Source of the DNA: Branchiostoma floridae
Taxonomy: Eukaryota > Chordata > Leptocardii > Amphioxiformes > Branchiostomatidae
Reading direction: 5' to 3'
Length of the DNA: 64,000 nucleotides
Assembly: GCF_000003815.2 (NCBI RefSeq)
Contig: NC_049981.1
Location: 32,315,712-32,379,711, forward strand
The translations under genes and the position numbers were made by a program. Under the pieces are notes generated by a model that worked only from the letters and a program-made list of their open reading frames with translations, was not told where the DNA came from and did not search any database. Position 1 is the first letter of the stretch; the number at the start of each line of letters is the position of its first letter. Positions 21,301-32,399 of this stretch are shown here, one piece after another.

Positions 21301-24300
21301 CTTTCTTTCTCCTGTCAAATCTTCAGAACACGGTATCTCCCTTGTTCGTCAACCGAATGACTTGAAATTTGGCACAAGGGTAGAGTGGGCCAATACCCTC
21401 GGACAATTTTTTCATTTTTTCCATATCTGTCTCTTAAATGATTTTATTAGGGTTTTTTGGTCATCTTAAGACCAAAACTGTATATTTGGGCCCCCTGTAC
21501 CCTGGTATTATAACCGAATGAGCTGAAATTTGGTACAGATGTGCCTTGATAAGTCCCCCATATAGATTCAATATCAGTTTTGGTGTACAGTATAACGAAA
21601 TACTTATTTTTGCGATTTTTTGGTCATTCTTTTTTACCAAAAAGGGACACTTTTGGCTCCTGTACCTTGGTTTTAGAACCGGATGACCTGAAATTTAGTA
21701 TAGGAGTGCCCTAGACATATGCGCACATGGATTCAATAACACTTGAGGCATACGGTACAATAAAATGCTCAATTTTGCGATTATTTGGCCATTTTATGAC
21801 CAAAAAGTACACTTTTGGCTCTTGTGCTCTGGTTTTAAAACCAAATGACCTAAATTTTGGTAAAAGGGTGCACTAGATATTTATTCAAATGACACATGTA
21901 TAATTTTTGTCATAGACTACGTCAAAATGATATATTTGGGGATTTTTTTGTCATTTTCCAATAGCCAGAGGGGTCAATGACCTTAAGGTCGTTGACCCCC
22001 AGCTGCAGATTGCACCTACTGGCATATATGTCTATTTAATCTAATTAGATAGGTAACCAATCACTTAGCCTGAATCTATATCCTAAAGAGGGGGGGTGGC
22101 AGCCAATCAACGAGCCCGGTGTTATCTGGAAGAGTCCATTCTTACACGGAGGGGTTCATTTTTTTTTAAATTCATCATTGGACTGGTGAAGTCTTTTAGT
22201 GGATGCATTTTTGGACAGGTCTATTTTGCAATTTTACAGAATGTGTGCTGGAAGAGTCTATTCTCGCACGGAGGGGGGATTTTTCAAAATTCATATTTTG
22301 GACTTTGGTGACTTCTAGTTTGTCAAAGTCTTTCAGTAGGGTTATTTTTGGACTGGTCTAATTTGCAATTTTACATGGGTGTTCTGGAAGAGTCCATTCT
22401 TGCATAGAGGGGGCATTTTTAAAAAATCCATTTTTTGGACTTCAGTGATTATGTCAAAGTCCTATTTTAGCGGATATATTTTTGGACTGCTCTACTTTAC
22501 ACGGAAGGGGGATTTTTTCAAATTCAGTTTTGAACGGGTGATGATTCAAAATTCAATTTTAGTGGAAGTGTTTTTAGACTGGTCTATTATACCTTTTTAT
22601 GCACTGGGACCTTTTTTGCTAAATTCAATTTTGGATTTGGTTTCTTATTCAAAAGGCCAAGGTTTCAGTGGGAGTATTTCTGGACTGGTCTATTGTGCAA
22701 ATTCACATAGGGTGCACTGGAGTCCATTCTTGAACTTGTAAGACTCATTTTTTGGGTTAAACCGTCATTAGTAAAAGTGATTTTTCAAATGAGTGATTTT
22801 GAAATAGCCTATTGTTGCATGGGGAGGGAGATGGCTGAAATATGCTTTATTTGCTCTCAAGCAAATGTCGGCCTTTCTAGTTTGTCATAGTTTTCGGTCG
22901 TGGCTTCTCTAAAATCCGTATTTATATCCATCCTATATATATACTCACAAGTCACCAGAGAATCGCACACTTGGCTGTTTTACAAGGAAACTTTAACGGC
23001 TGGGATAATTTACGTTGGGTAGTCCTCTTTGATATTTGATTGATAAATTTGCTTTCAGCATGTTATCTCCGCGTACATTTCTTTGTCACTTGTTACACAT
23101 TACCAATACTTCTCTTCTACTTTCATACAGGGCGTATCATCTTAAATATGTTTTAAAAAGGTTATTTTACACTGTCCAAACGTCACAGCCAATAGCGTGA
23201 TCTCTACAGTAACATAGTTTATATAACCTTTTCCGCATTAGTCATCCTGAAGAAACATCTAAGTCATCCCGGTGCGCATGTGGATGACGTCACAACACCT
23301 TCCGAAGTCAAGTGTGTGATTCTGGGACAGACGGAGGCAGGGAAGACCAGTCTGCTCAACTGTATGATAAGGGGTCAAGGTCACGTAGAGAGTGAAACTG
23401 ACAGAACCATCGGTGTTGACATCATCACTTACGATGACAACAAGAATAACGTCAAGTACAAGATGTACGACTTCGGAGGTCACCAGATCTACCACTACAC
23501 GCACCGGTTCTTCCTGACACGTCAGGCCCTGCACATCCTCAATGTAGACCTGCCAGGATACAAGTCAGAAGAGTTCCAGGAACGAGTGGGAACGTGGCTA
23601 ACATCCGTGACTTCTCACGTGTTCAACCCGGCTATCCTTGTTGTAGGAACCAAAGTCGACCTGTTCCCGCCAGACAAGGCCGAGGAGATGATAGCAGCAG
23701 CTTGTTCCTCCATCCAGAGAGACATCCAGGTCGCTGAGAGTAAAATACAAACCAAGCTAAATGAAGAGATTCAACTCTGTCAGAAGGCGGTGGATGCAGC
23801 GAACGGCAAATCAGACCTGGCCGGACCTTTCTACGGTCTCACAAGAGACGACATCTTGGCCAAGAAAGAGTCACTGGAGAAGTTACTTGACGGACGACCC
23901 AACGGTCTGTCAAACGTACAGGTTATCCCGGTCAGCAGCAAGACGTTCCAGGGTATCGAAGCTCTGTGCGACAAGATGGCAGAAATGGTGAAGGACGAGC
24001 GATTGTTCCCTGCTGCCCGCCAAAAGCTGCCGACTTCCTGGACGAAACTGTCAGAAAACATCAAGACTTCAGGACGGCCGTACCTTCATGTCAGGGGTTG
24101 TCAGGACGTCGGAGCAGCTGCAGGGATGAAGGAGTCAGACGTCCTGAACGCGCTCATCTATCTGCACGTGACCGGACAGATCCTGTTCTACAACCACATC
24201 AGGGGGATGGAAGATCTGGTCTTCCCGGACCCAACCATCATCCTCACACTCTTCAAGCAGATCTTCAGACATGACCTACCGGCATATCTGGACAGCAAAG

Positions 24301-27300
24301 CTGAGTCTCTCTCTGAACATACCAGAGTGCAGTTTGCTAAAGACAGGGCGTCTTTCCTGAAGACGGGAAGGGCAAGCGACAGTTTCATGAAGAACCTGCT
24401 TGGAGACAACATTGCCACCTTCAACAGTCTCCTTCCCCTGATGAAGCACTTCGGCCTGTGTTACTCAGGGTCGGTGATCTTTCCAACAGAGCTTCCTGCC
24501 GCCCAGCCTGACGAGGTGGCGCGCTGCTGGTCAGAGCTTGTGCCATCAGGCGGAGAGGAGATCTCTCTTATTATAGAGTACAGCCAAGAGCCTCCTCTGG
24601 GTCTAACGGAAACGATGGTCTCCCGTATTCTGTCTATGGAGCAGACTACACGCCGTCTCCTCACCAAGGACACAGTTGTCGTTCATGTTGGAGAGAACTC
24701 AGAAGACGTGATGTACCGCCATTTCTCTACAAGAGAAGAAATCCGGATCCGGGGAGAGCCGGAGAAGGCGTGGCGCCAGGCTCAGACGGTAGCGAAGGTG
24801 ATGGAGGCCTGTTGGGACGAGTTTCCTGCCTTGTACTTCAGTAACAGTGTTGGAAGCGGAGTAACAACAAAGTCACTCACTATAGAGGCTGTGAGGCGTC
24901 ACGCGCCGGGTGACTTGTTGAGAATGTCTGAAGGAAACTGGGAACGGCCACTCGATATTCCTGACGTCAGAACGTCGGAGAACGTCTTTGGCAAGTACTT
25001 CATCGGTAAGAAATAAAGTTTTAAATTGTAGATACAAGTAAGCAAAGCTTTCACTTTCACTTTATTTGTAAAAGCAGAGTATAGATTGATCGGAAAAAAT
25101 AACATATTTGACATAAATTATTCCTTACTTTAAACAGCAACTTTCCATTTTGATGTTTCATTAATATCAGCTTTACAAATACCCTTGTTCACCTCCAATG
25201 ATTGAAACATGGAAATTATCTCGTTGCATTTTATGGCTCTTTAATCAACTTGGTTATAACACTAATTGGGGAACAATGTACATGTTAACCAGTTAACATT
25301 TCTTTAGAAATGTACCTTTGTTAATGCTTCACTTGTAAAACAGAAATATACACACCTAGCAAAGGAAGACTTTTTAAAAATCCAGTGTCATCAGCTAACC
25401 ACGATGTAAGTTCGTCTTCACATCTTTTAAGAAGATGGGAAAAGCATGCAATAATATGGTAGGACATAGAATAGTTAACGAGTACCTAGCATTCTCTTTG
25501 TATGGAACGTACTGTATTTAGTCCTAACGGGGCATGGATATGCAATAAACTTCATTGCCATTTAGTATATTCATAAAAGTTATTCTTTTTCTGTCCAGAC
25601 AACCGGTTGTACCAGATCAGCAGGGCTGTTGGTGAGGAGTGGCAGCTGTGGACCCGGCTGGGACAGGAGCTGGGACTGAACAGGGCCGTGCTGGACAACA
25701 TTAGATTTTATAATGAAACCCAGAAGGCGTTCCAGATGCTGAAGGCGTGGCGCACCAAGACCCCCCACGGACCGCTCCACTACCTGCCGCAGCTGGAGAA
25801 AACACTGCAGAACATGGGCAAACCGGACCTGGCTGCAGATGTACAGGGGATGTATAAGGTGAATTATCATAAACTTTATGAATTAAGTATAACTTCTGTT
25901 CCCTATCACTGTAACAGGAATAGGGTTAAGGTGCCATTGACCGTATTTCCATAACCGATTGGGCGATAGCAATTTATCTGAATGATGTTGTTAGAAATGA
26001 TGATGAAAAAATTTTCCAAAAGCAAACGTCACGGACAGGAGTGACGTCATTGATAGCCATTCCCTTCGGTGGAGCTCGAATGAAATGTTGTTTGCTCTTG
26101 AAATGTCTTAAGTTTGTGTAACGTATATTTAGGATATCACACCTCTTATTTCATTAATAAGGTTATTAGTACTGTACATAGATATTCATATATATTCAAG
26201 TATGATCCTCTTGGACTTACTACTGATCACATACTTGTTCATGTATATGATCAGCTTCACCTATATCCCATATATACAGGACTACCGCGAAGCCTTGCGG
26301 TCACAAGAAATCAGTCCTGAGATGACCGGAGACACCGAATGGTGAGTAGGCATTGTATTGTCTTGGTGTTGTTTTTTTCAAATGTAAGTCCAGGACTGCC
26401 TGAAAAGCAGGCCAAGCTTCGACCTGAGTGTACTCTCCTGGTAAAACAAATGAAGTGAAAGTGAAAACATTTCAATATGACTGTACAAGACCCTGCAGCA
26501 ATGAAGTCAGTGGTAATCTATTTACACTGCTTTTTACAGAACTAATTACAGAACCCATTGGTGATATTCAAGTAAACGTAGATACATGTAATCGTAAGCG
26601 TCTGCAGGCTTGGCGCTCAATGCAATAGAGAGAGACCTAGACAGTTAGTGTTGCATCTGTATGAGTGAGAAAGCATCGTTGCCATCTGTCATACACTACT
26701 GGAGAGTTCGAGCATATAAACGTCTGTGTGTATCTCCTTGGGACCCTCCGCCCTCTAGATGAAGGGAAGTGCCTGTGCAGGCCTGTATGTTTGAACACTT
26801 GGCTACAATACCTGTGTTTATTTCTTCAGGTCCCTCCGCCTGCCAGGTGAAGGGAAGTACCTGTGCAGACGGACCGACCTGGGCGTTGTGACGCCCTAGC
26901 CGCTGTGTCACACCTGTATGTTTGAACACCTGGCTACAATACCTGTGTTTATCTCCTCAGGTCCCTCCGCCTGCCAGGTGAAGGGAAGTACCTGTGCAGA
27001 CGGACCGACCTGGGCGTGGTGACGCCCTACCCGCTGTGTAACACCTGTATGTTTGAACACCTGGCTACAATACCTGTGTTTATCTCCTCAGGTCCCTCCG
27101 CCTGCCAGGTGAAGGGAAGTACCTGTGCAGACGGACCGACCTGGGCGTGGTGACGCCCTACCCGCTGTGTAACACCTGTATGTTTGAACACCTGGCTACA
27201 ATACCTGTGTTTATCTCCTCAGGTCCCTCCGCCTGCCAGGTGAAGGGAAGTACCTGTGCAGACGGACCGACCTGGGCGTGGTGACGCCCTACCCGCTGCA

Positions 27301-30300
27301 CGTGACCTACAGGAGTGCGAACTGGTCCGACAACTGGCAGCAGGTGGGGGAATGGATGCCGGTGGGTCCGCTCTTCTCCATCCAGTGTGAGGGCGTGGAG
27401 GGGCCGATGGAAATCCTACTGCCGCACGTGCTGTGCCTGGCTGATGCAACAGGTAAGGGAAAATGGAAGCTAAAAATCCAATTCCTCAATTTGTTTCTTT
27501 CATAAAACGTCGCTTGTATCAAAACCGCCATCACGATTTCTTACATTTTTCTCCAGAACTCACCACAGAAGACCTCCAAGTCGTGCACGTGGTGGGAGAT
27601 TCCCCCGAGCTGCTACCGGTTACAGAACTCACCCCCTCGCACGCGGTGACCAGGTTCAAGAAAGGCAGCCTTTTCGGGGTGGTGGGAAGGACAGAGAAAG
27701 TCCTGGGCATCTCCAGGAACGGACTGTTGACGGCATTTGCTTGCCAGGACGACTCCGACATTTCTATGTTGAAAGTTTACATCGTCTCCAATACAAGGAT
27801 CATGAAAGAGGTAGGGGCTAACATAGATTATACACTTGTATGTATCACATCCTTGCTATTTGGCATTCAGTCAATAATTTCAAAGCAACTGTACATTTTT
27901 TCTCACTTCATAACAGTTCCTTACTTTATATAAACAACAACTGTGCCACTCATATAGACCCTTGCGGAGGACGAAGAGAAGCTGAATTTCTCACTGTGCG
28001 ACTACAAGACCTGCCAGCTGTATCCAGGTGATACCTACTATCTTGAAGGGAGCGTTACAAACGGCAGAGACACGTTTGTATCCTCATCGCCGGAGGTTTG
28101 TTTTCTGTTTTAGCGACCTAACACTTGTTGTCTTAACTGCTGTATCCATAACAATGGTCCTTGACTATATATCTGCTACACAGCGTGAATACATCCAAGG
28201 AAGTAATTAAACAGGTAAATTAAAAAAAAAATTCTGCAAATGCATTGAAGTTCGAGTGATTTCGCGGTAGTGGGAAAATGGAGTGTTGAAAACGGTTGTA
28301 GTAGCGTCATCCCGCAGACTAAAATGCATTTACAGCACGTAACTATACTGCAACTGTACTATACTGTTGTCACTTACTGTCATGGAAAGCCCTGCGCCTC
28401 TACGAAGCGTTAGTCTGAAACTACTTACTGGTTACTCGGCAATGATGCTGGAATGGACTGAACAGTCCAATTTGTACTTTAGCAGTGCTGGCGTAATTAA
28501 CCGTCATTGAGTCAACCGCATCTACCCTCTGAATACGTAATACAAAACTACTTTTCTGCCATTGTGTTATATAGTAGCTCATATCGAGAAATTAATGAAC
28601 TAAAAAAAAGTGTTGTAAGTATTCTTGTGTCCTCGCCGTGACGAGCACCCCAATTTCATTCTTATGATACTGTGACAATGTTTAATACGTGCAAGGGATG
28701 CCGTAGGCGGCGTGAGCAGAAGACTGCCCGCGATGGTTTTAAGTTCGCGGTGAAGCGATCACCTCGGAACATAAAACATAAAACCACCGCGAAAGTTTGT
28801 GTATTAATATTATTCATTTTGAAAAGGGGTCGTCTTGAAATTTGTTTCAGTGTCTCATGTTCGAAGACACGTTCGACACTAACAAATTCTACGAACCGTT
28901 CCGGGTGGAAGTTAGTGCCGACATCTGGAACAGCAGCACCACCTCGCGACTAAACCTAGAACTGCTGGAGAAGAGCAAGGATGGTTCAAAGGAATTCATC
29001 TCAGGACTGACGCTGGGTAAGTTCGTACGTATCACAAAATGTTGACATCAAACAAAATAAGATCTTTCTTAAATCTCACCATTTAATGAGTTGAGATCTT
29101 ATCTCTTTTAAACTGCTGAAAATTTGGCAATGAAATTTTTTCGAGGTCAAGTACCTAAAACATAGAAGAAGTTTTCCATGCACCAATTAAGGCGCCTACA
29201 CAAATTAGTTCCGCATTTCTTTGTCCTCGAAAAACGTCTCCAACAATTAGGTAATGACAGCAGAGAACAGAAAGCGATAAGAAGTGATAAACACTTAGCA
29301 GTTATCAAAGCTCAATGAATCGTTGCACAAAATGCCCTTCTCCTTATAAAGGTCGCCACAAGCAAAGCTTCACGGCTGAAGGGTCTGACAGTGGCCATTC
29401 GACACCCACTCAGCAGGGAGAGTCTATGGGGAGACAGCCGGATTCAACAAGGATTTCAGGTGATCCCCTTTGTTTGTATTAAGACCAGGCGAACGGCTGT
29501 TTCCACAATTTGCATTTCTCTCAAAGTCCAAGCAGAGGTCTAATGGGCAGATTGTTACATTATTTCGTCGACCGTCAGAAAGCGACCAGTAGAGCAAAAA
29601 CAAACAAAACCACCTTCCTTCCAGCCTCAGCTTTGAGAGTCGAAAGTAAATGTGGGTGCTCACCAGTAGTCCTCGGAACGAACTAATGCAACTGTAGCAA
29701 TCAGAGATATGACATTTTATATTTGTACATTTGATAAAAAGTTTTCCTCGAGCGATAAGCTTTTAAACGCAAAAAGTTACAAACTGAGGCAAAACGATAA
29801 ATCAGTTGATTTAACTGAAGGGACCACCTACAAGATTTTTTTTAGATAAATGAATAAAATGTTAAAAGATAATCATCAAACCAGCAGGCAGACGTACATC
29901 GAGGGGTGATCATGAGATAGATGCTGCAGGTCCATCTGATGATCCAGACAGCGGCCGTGCCGCAGAGCCTGCCGCTCACTCCAGCAGGAAGAGGAAGTCC
30001 AGCCGGACGCCGGAGAAAGGTGAGAACATCGATAACCAAAGCGATTCACCTAAGTTAGAGAGCTTTGATGTTTGCCTGAAGGTAAAGATAGTACCCTTAT
30101 AGCCTGTAGCTAGTTCCTCCTTGTAGTTACATTTAAGGCATACGCGTGTGGCTTCATGACTATAACCTAGTGCGAACGAAACACAAATATGTATAGTAAA
30201 ACAGTGTATGTAAATGCTCGTTTTCTTTTGTCTTTGACAGGCAAGAAGTCAAAAGGTGGAGACCTAAGAGGCACAGACGTGCCATCTAAGAAAAGGAAAG

Positions 30301-32138
30301 AGGAAAGTTCAACTGGTGAGAGTTTGGAAGGAATTTCTCGGAAATCACTGAAGATTTCCCTTCCCTCCACAATTTATGGACAAAATATTTGACAATCAGG
30401 AGCGACCGTTCGGAAAAATATAATACACATAAAGCGACGTTACGGTAGTAATTGCAGCACTCAAACTTTGACTTATATTGCAATGTATACTCGGAATGTA
30501 TGGTTATACACAAAATTATGATATACTATTTGACGTATACCTTTCCATTTTCTTGGAGTCTTTTTATAGACACAGTTCTATGAAATTCCGCTGTGTCATG
30601 GTTTCTAGTTTTGTCTGCAATAGAGAAAACTGAAGAAATTGAGATGGCAAGAACTGTGTTTTCATTTTAAGTTCATCTGCGATTTCTATTCCAGCCAGAG
30701 TTTCAGTCCTGTTAATTAGTCAAGAATACTGCACGTCGAAGGGCGGAATCTCCACCATCAACCTGAGTGTCGCGCGTATGATCGCCGCTGCAGGTGCCGA
30801 GGTCTACGCTACCGTGTTGGAGGCAAGTGAACAAGACGAGAGGGATGCAGAACGAGACGGAGTGAAACTCCTCAAGCCGCGTCTTGATCCCGACAGCAGC
30901 GCGAAGCCGTCCTTAGAGTGGCTGACTGTGTACCACAAACATCACTTTCCACACATCCCATCAGATGTCTGCTGCATTGTGGGCCATGTTGACGTCACAA
31001 GCAGAGCAGCCAGGAAGATCAAAGAGGAGCGATTTCCACACGCCAAGCTCGCCATGTTTGGTCACGTGGCGCCAGAGGAGACAGAGCACTACAAGAGTGA
31101 CGAGAAGGCCCTGGGTGTGGGGAAGAAGGAAGCCAGCATCCAGGACGACATTGGCAAGGCTGATGTCGTCTTCTCGGTTGGACCGCGCATTCACCGCCAT
31201 TACGACAGGTTCCTCCGTCAGCGTCACGTGACTCACCACATCTTCCTACCTGAACCTTTAAAGATCTTCCGCGATGCAAACGTGATCTTTGGTGAAAGCG
31301 ACGACGTTAAGAAGCCAGAGAGAGTAGTTCTGTCCATCGGCAGGGTGCGGAATGTGGAGAGGCTGAAAGGTCACGACCTGGCCGCAGGATCCATAGACAA
31401 GGCGGCACAGCGGCTTGACAATCAGTACACACTGAGGCTGAGAGTCCGCGGCATCGATGAGAACGACTTCAAGGATAGCAAGAGAATCCTGGAGGAGAAA
31501 CTGAGATCCGGCCGGGTCAAACCCACCCTGCTTCCGTACGGCACTCAAGAGGAGATCCGCCGAGACATGGAGGTCTGTCACCTGGTCCTGATGCCGTCCC
31601 GGGCCGAACCGTTCGGACTGGTCGGCCTGGAGGCCATCGCGGCAGGAGTTCCCGTCCTCATCTCAGAGCACTCGGGCCTTGCAGAGCTGATAGAGGAGCT
31701 ATCAGACAGGCTGGGACAGCCCAAGTTCCGCCACTGCATCGTCAAGATGACGGGAGACACCGCGACCGACTCTGATGTAGAGAAGTGGGCAGAAAGAATC
31801 GAGGACGTCCTCAAGAACGCCAGGTCAGAGTTCGCGGAAGCCCGCGCCTTCAGGGAGAAACTGCTGGCCTCCAAGTACTGGGAAGAATCTCACCAGACGT
31901 TTCTACATGCCTGTGGCATCACTGGTAAGAAACCTTGGTCATGTCTTGATATACCTTGACAGATAAATAGTTTGTGAATCTATGGACAAACTCGTCAATG
32001 TTTCCATCATGCTTATACTGTTTTATGTTATTTCATAACAATATTGTTCTTGGCTCATCGTTTGAACTCGTGTACTTCACAGCCACCCCCAGTGCCCAAG
32101 CGGAGGGTGAAGATGCTGAAGCCGATGACCCCAACTGA
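18333..32138 (+). CDS. TIR-CARD-Roc-COR-Death-ZU5-UPA-glycosyltransferase protein, copy B
   Basis: The model has 16 exons: 18333-18342, 18703-19191, 19585-19721, 20892-21147, 23242-25005, 25599-25858, 26280-26341, 27223-27452, 27557-27810, 27958-28095, 28851-29016, 29352-29459, 29921-30019, 30241-30315, 30695-31924, 32083-32138. They total 5334 nt (1777 aa) with consistent phases and GT-AG junctions. Eleven of the 14 shared exons have exactly the copy A length. The other three differ by +9 (TIR), +15 (CARD tail) and +6 nt (Roc-COR), all in frame, so both paralogues appear under coding constraint. Copy B alone carries two basic linker exons before the glycosyltransferase. The product has the same module order as copy A. 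Nothing here shows whether the two are co-expressed. Confidence 0.85.
18703..19191 (+). CDS. Copy B exon 2: TIR-like domain
   Basis: Encodes about residues 4-167: RVVVLYAAEDGEFVKRL, then LVVPVISRHLLADQSSL, G-L-E-T-A-V with Glu90 in the expected TIR-NADase catalytic position, and YVIWLDQNKDDF. It is 9 nt longer than copy A, through an extra residue near YEPSYS and two near R-D-S-P-R. The strand/loop core is nearly unchanged, which argues against relaxed selection. Confidence 0.65.
19585..21147 (+). CDS. Copy B exons 3-4: CARD domain
   Basis: Exons 19585-19721 and 20892-21147 encode residues 167-298. The helix pattern matches copy A (EFLADNMNLSAVLTRLEQEN / RGERLVNMLQYN / YDWLVRVLREEGQDFLVEEM). 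After the last helix, copy B has an in-frame 15-bp tandem duplication giving a repeated R-V-W-E motif (about 21036-21065), extending a charged helix or linker. The CARD is split by an intron at the same site as in copy A. Confidence 0.75.
19841..20053. mobile_element. MITE with TTCGCGGTGG-type repeats, copy B intron 3
   Basis: The ends are imperfect inverted repeats (TAAATGCATTTAAGTTCGCGG left; complement of CCGCGAACATTTCTGCATTT right), with further internal GCGGT/ACCGC inversions. Copy A lacks it at the paralogous position. Related fragments occur in copy B intron 10 (28233-28336 and 28733-28800). Confidence 0.65.
21286..21311. repeat. (CTTT)n microsatellite
   Basis: About six tandem CTTT units in copy B intron 4, absent from copy A. 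Confidence 0.9.
21325..22790. repeat. Two degenerate tandem-repeat arrays in copy B intron 4
   Basis: From 21325 to about 21960, units of roughly 110-150 bp recur with the cores ACCGAATGACTTGAAATTTGG and TTTTGGTCAT..GACCAAAA. From about 22120 to 22760, a different unit recurs (GGAAGAGTCCATTCTTACAC, TTTTTGGACTGGTCTATTTT). The remainder to 23241 has no recognised feature. Copy A intron 4 is only 0.54 kb, so this 2.1-kb intron expanded after duplication. The open frame over 22379-22741 is repeat-derived, not a gene. Confidence 0.7.
23242..25005 (+). CDS. Copy B exon 5: Roc-COR GTPase module
   Basis: A 1764-nt phase 1-1 exon encoding residues 298-886. All GTPase motifs are retained (GQTEAGKTS, RTIGVDI, DFGGH, TKVD, PVSSK) and the COR segment is almost identical to copy A. 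The true acceptor is TTTTCCGCATTAG at 23229-23241, which keeps phase with the CARD exon; the apparent GTG start at 23280 is internal. Roc-COR acts as a GTP-regulated dimer in known ROCO proteins. Confidence 0.88.
25599..25858 (+). CDS. Copy B exon 6: Death domain
   Basis: Encodes residues 886-972 with the W-x-x-L-G-x-x-L core (LWTRLGQELGLN), LDNIRFYN, QKAFQMLKAWRTK and a last helix ending in LAADVQGMYK. Length and phases (1 in, 0 out) equal copy A. Joined by the 62-nt exon 26280-26341 to the ZU5 block. Confidence 0.88.
26280..27810 (+). CDS. Copy B exons 7-9: ZU5 subdomain
   Basis: Exons 26280-26341, 27223-27452 and 27557-27810. FIIND-like signatures are kept (GPLFSIQCEGVEG, ILLP-H-V-L-C-L, HAVTRFKKGSLFGVVG, LKVYIVSNT). 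As in copy A, the residue after the candidate scissile Phe is Gly rather than Ser. The intron before exon 8 contains three further acceptor/exon-start units. Confidence 0.75.
26730..27222 (+). repeat. 131-bp tandem array of exon 8 acceptor plus exon start
   Basis: Full units begin their exon-like part at 26830, 26961 and 27092, with the genuine exon at 27223; the spacing is exactly 131 bp each time. A decayed partial unit (acceptor AG lost) lies at about 26730-26815. The units are nearly identical, implying recent expansion or homogenisation. The 26830 unit has a TAG (CCCTAGCCG) in the exon frame. Copy A has just one extra unit. Confidence 0.95.
27958..29016 (+). CDS. Copy B exons 10-11: UPA subdomain
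   Basis: Exons 27958-28095 and 28851-29016, residues 1155-1256. Same strand pattern as copy A (LNFSLCDYKT, LYPGDTYYLEGSV, FEDTFDTNKFYEPFRVEV, SSTTSRLNLELLE). The intervening 755-bp intron contains MITE fragments (28233-28336, 28733-28800) and is much longer than the copy A intron (179 bp). Confidence 0.72.
28233..28800. mobile_element. Fragments of the TTCGCGGT-type MITE, copy B intron 10
   Basis: 28233-28336 has a left end (TGCAAATGCATTGAAGTTCG, TTTCGCGGTAG) and a right end (AAATGCATTTACAG). 28733-28800 has TTTTAAGTTCGCGGTGAAG and CCACCGCGAAAG. These match the element at 19841-20053 and may be one copy disrupted by a later insertion. Confidence 0.5.
29352..30315 (+). CDS. Copy B exons 12-14: linker with copy-specific basic exons
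   Basis: Exon 29352-29459 corresponds to copy A exon 12 (same 108 nt). Exons 29921-30019 and 30241-30315 have no counterpart in the 0.42-kb copy A intron. All three are phase 1-1, so inclusion or skipping keeps frame. The extra exons encode hydrophilic sequence with clusters SSRKRKSSRTPEKG, KKSKGG and PSKKRKEE, resembling mono- or bipartite nuclear localisation signals. Splice sites are GATAG|AT..AAAG|GTGAGA and TTGACAG|GC..CTG|GTGAGA. The exons are inferred from splice sites and phase only. Confidence 0.6.
30695..31924 (+). CDS. Copy B exon 15: GT-B glycosyltransferase (GT4-like)
   Basis: A 1230-nt phase 1-1 exon, identical in length to copy A, residues 1350-1759. It retains VSVLLISQEYCTSKGGISTI at the N-lobe start, VVLSIGRVRNVERLKGHDL, and RAEPFGLVGLEAIAAGVPVL with the E-x7-E pair. 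Most differences from copy A are in the N-lobe; the nucleotide-sugar lobe is nearly unchanged. Confidence 0.82.
32083..32138 (+). CDS. Copy B terminal exon
   Basis: An acidic tail (ATPSAQAEGEDAEADDPN) ending at TGA 32136-32138, after acceptor CTTCACAG. Same length as in copy A. Confidence 0.75.
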
Positions 32139-32177
32139 GGATCTGACGACAGTAGATCGTCTATGTCATTGAGTGTA

Positions 32178-32183
32178 AATAAA
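32178..32183 (+). terminator. Polyadenylation signal, copy B
   Basis: AATAAA, 40 bp after the stop codon, conserved with copy A. Confidence 0.75.
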
Positions 32184-32399
32184 GTGGTTTGACAGTGAGA
32201 AATAATTAAAACGTCTAATGATGCTGACGATAATCTACCTTAAAAATTTTAGACAATGCCTCGCGTCAAAATTTAGACATTAGGTGACTCATTAAATGTT
32301 TGTGCATAAGAGATAAGATTTATCAGTAATTAGACAATATTATCTTTCCCTTAAATGGATGGAAGTAAGATTATGGAAAGAAGCTGATATTAGTCCAGA

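Noticed and set aside
22096-22741. ORFs of 71 and 120 codons in copy B intron 4
   Set aside because: Translated degenerate tandem repeats; absent from copy A.
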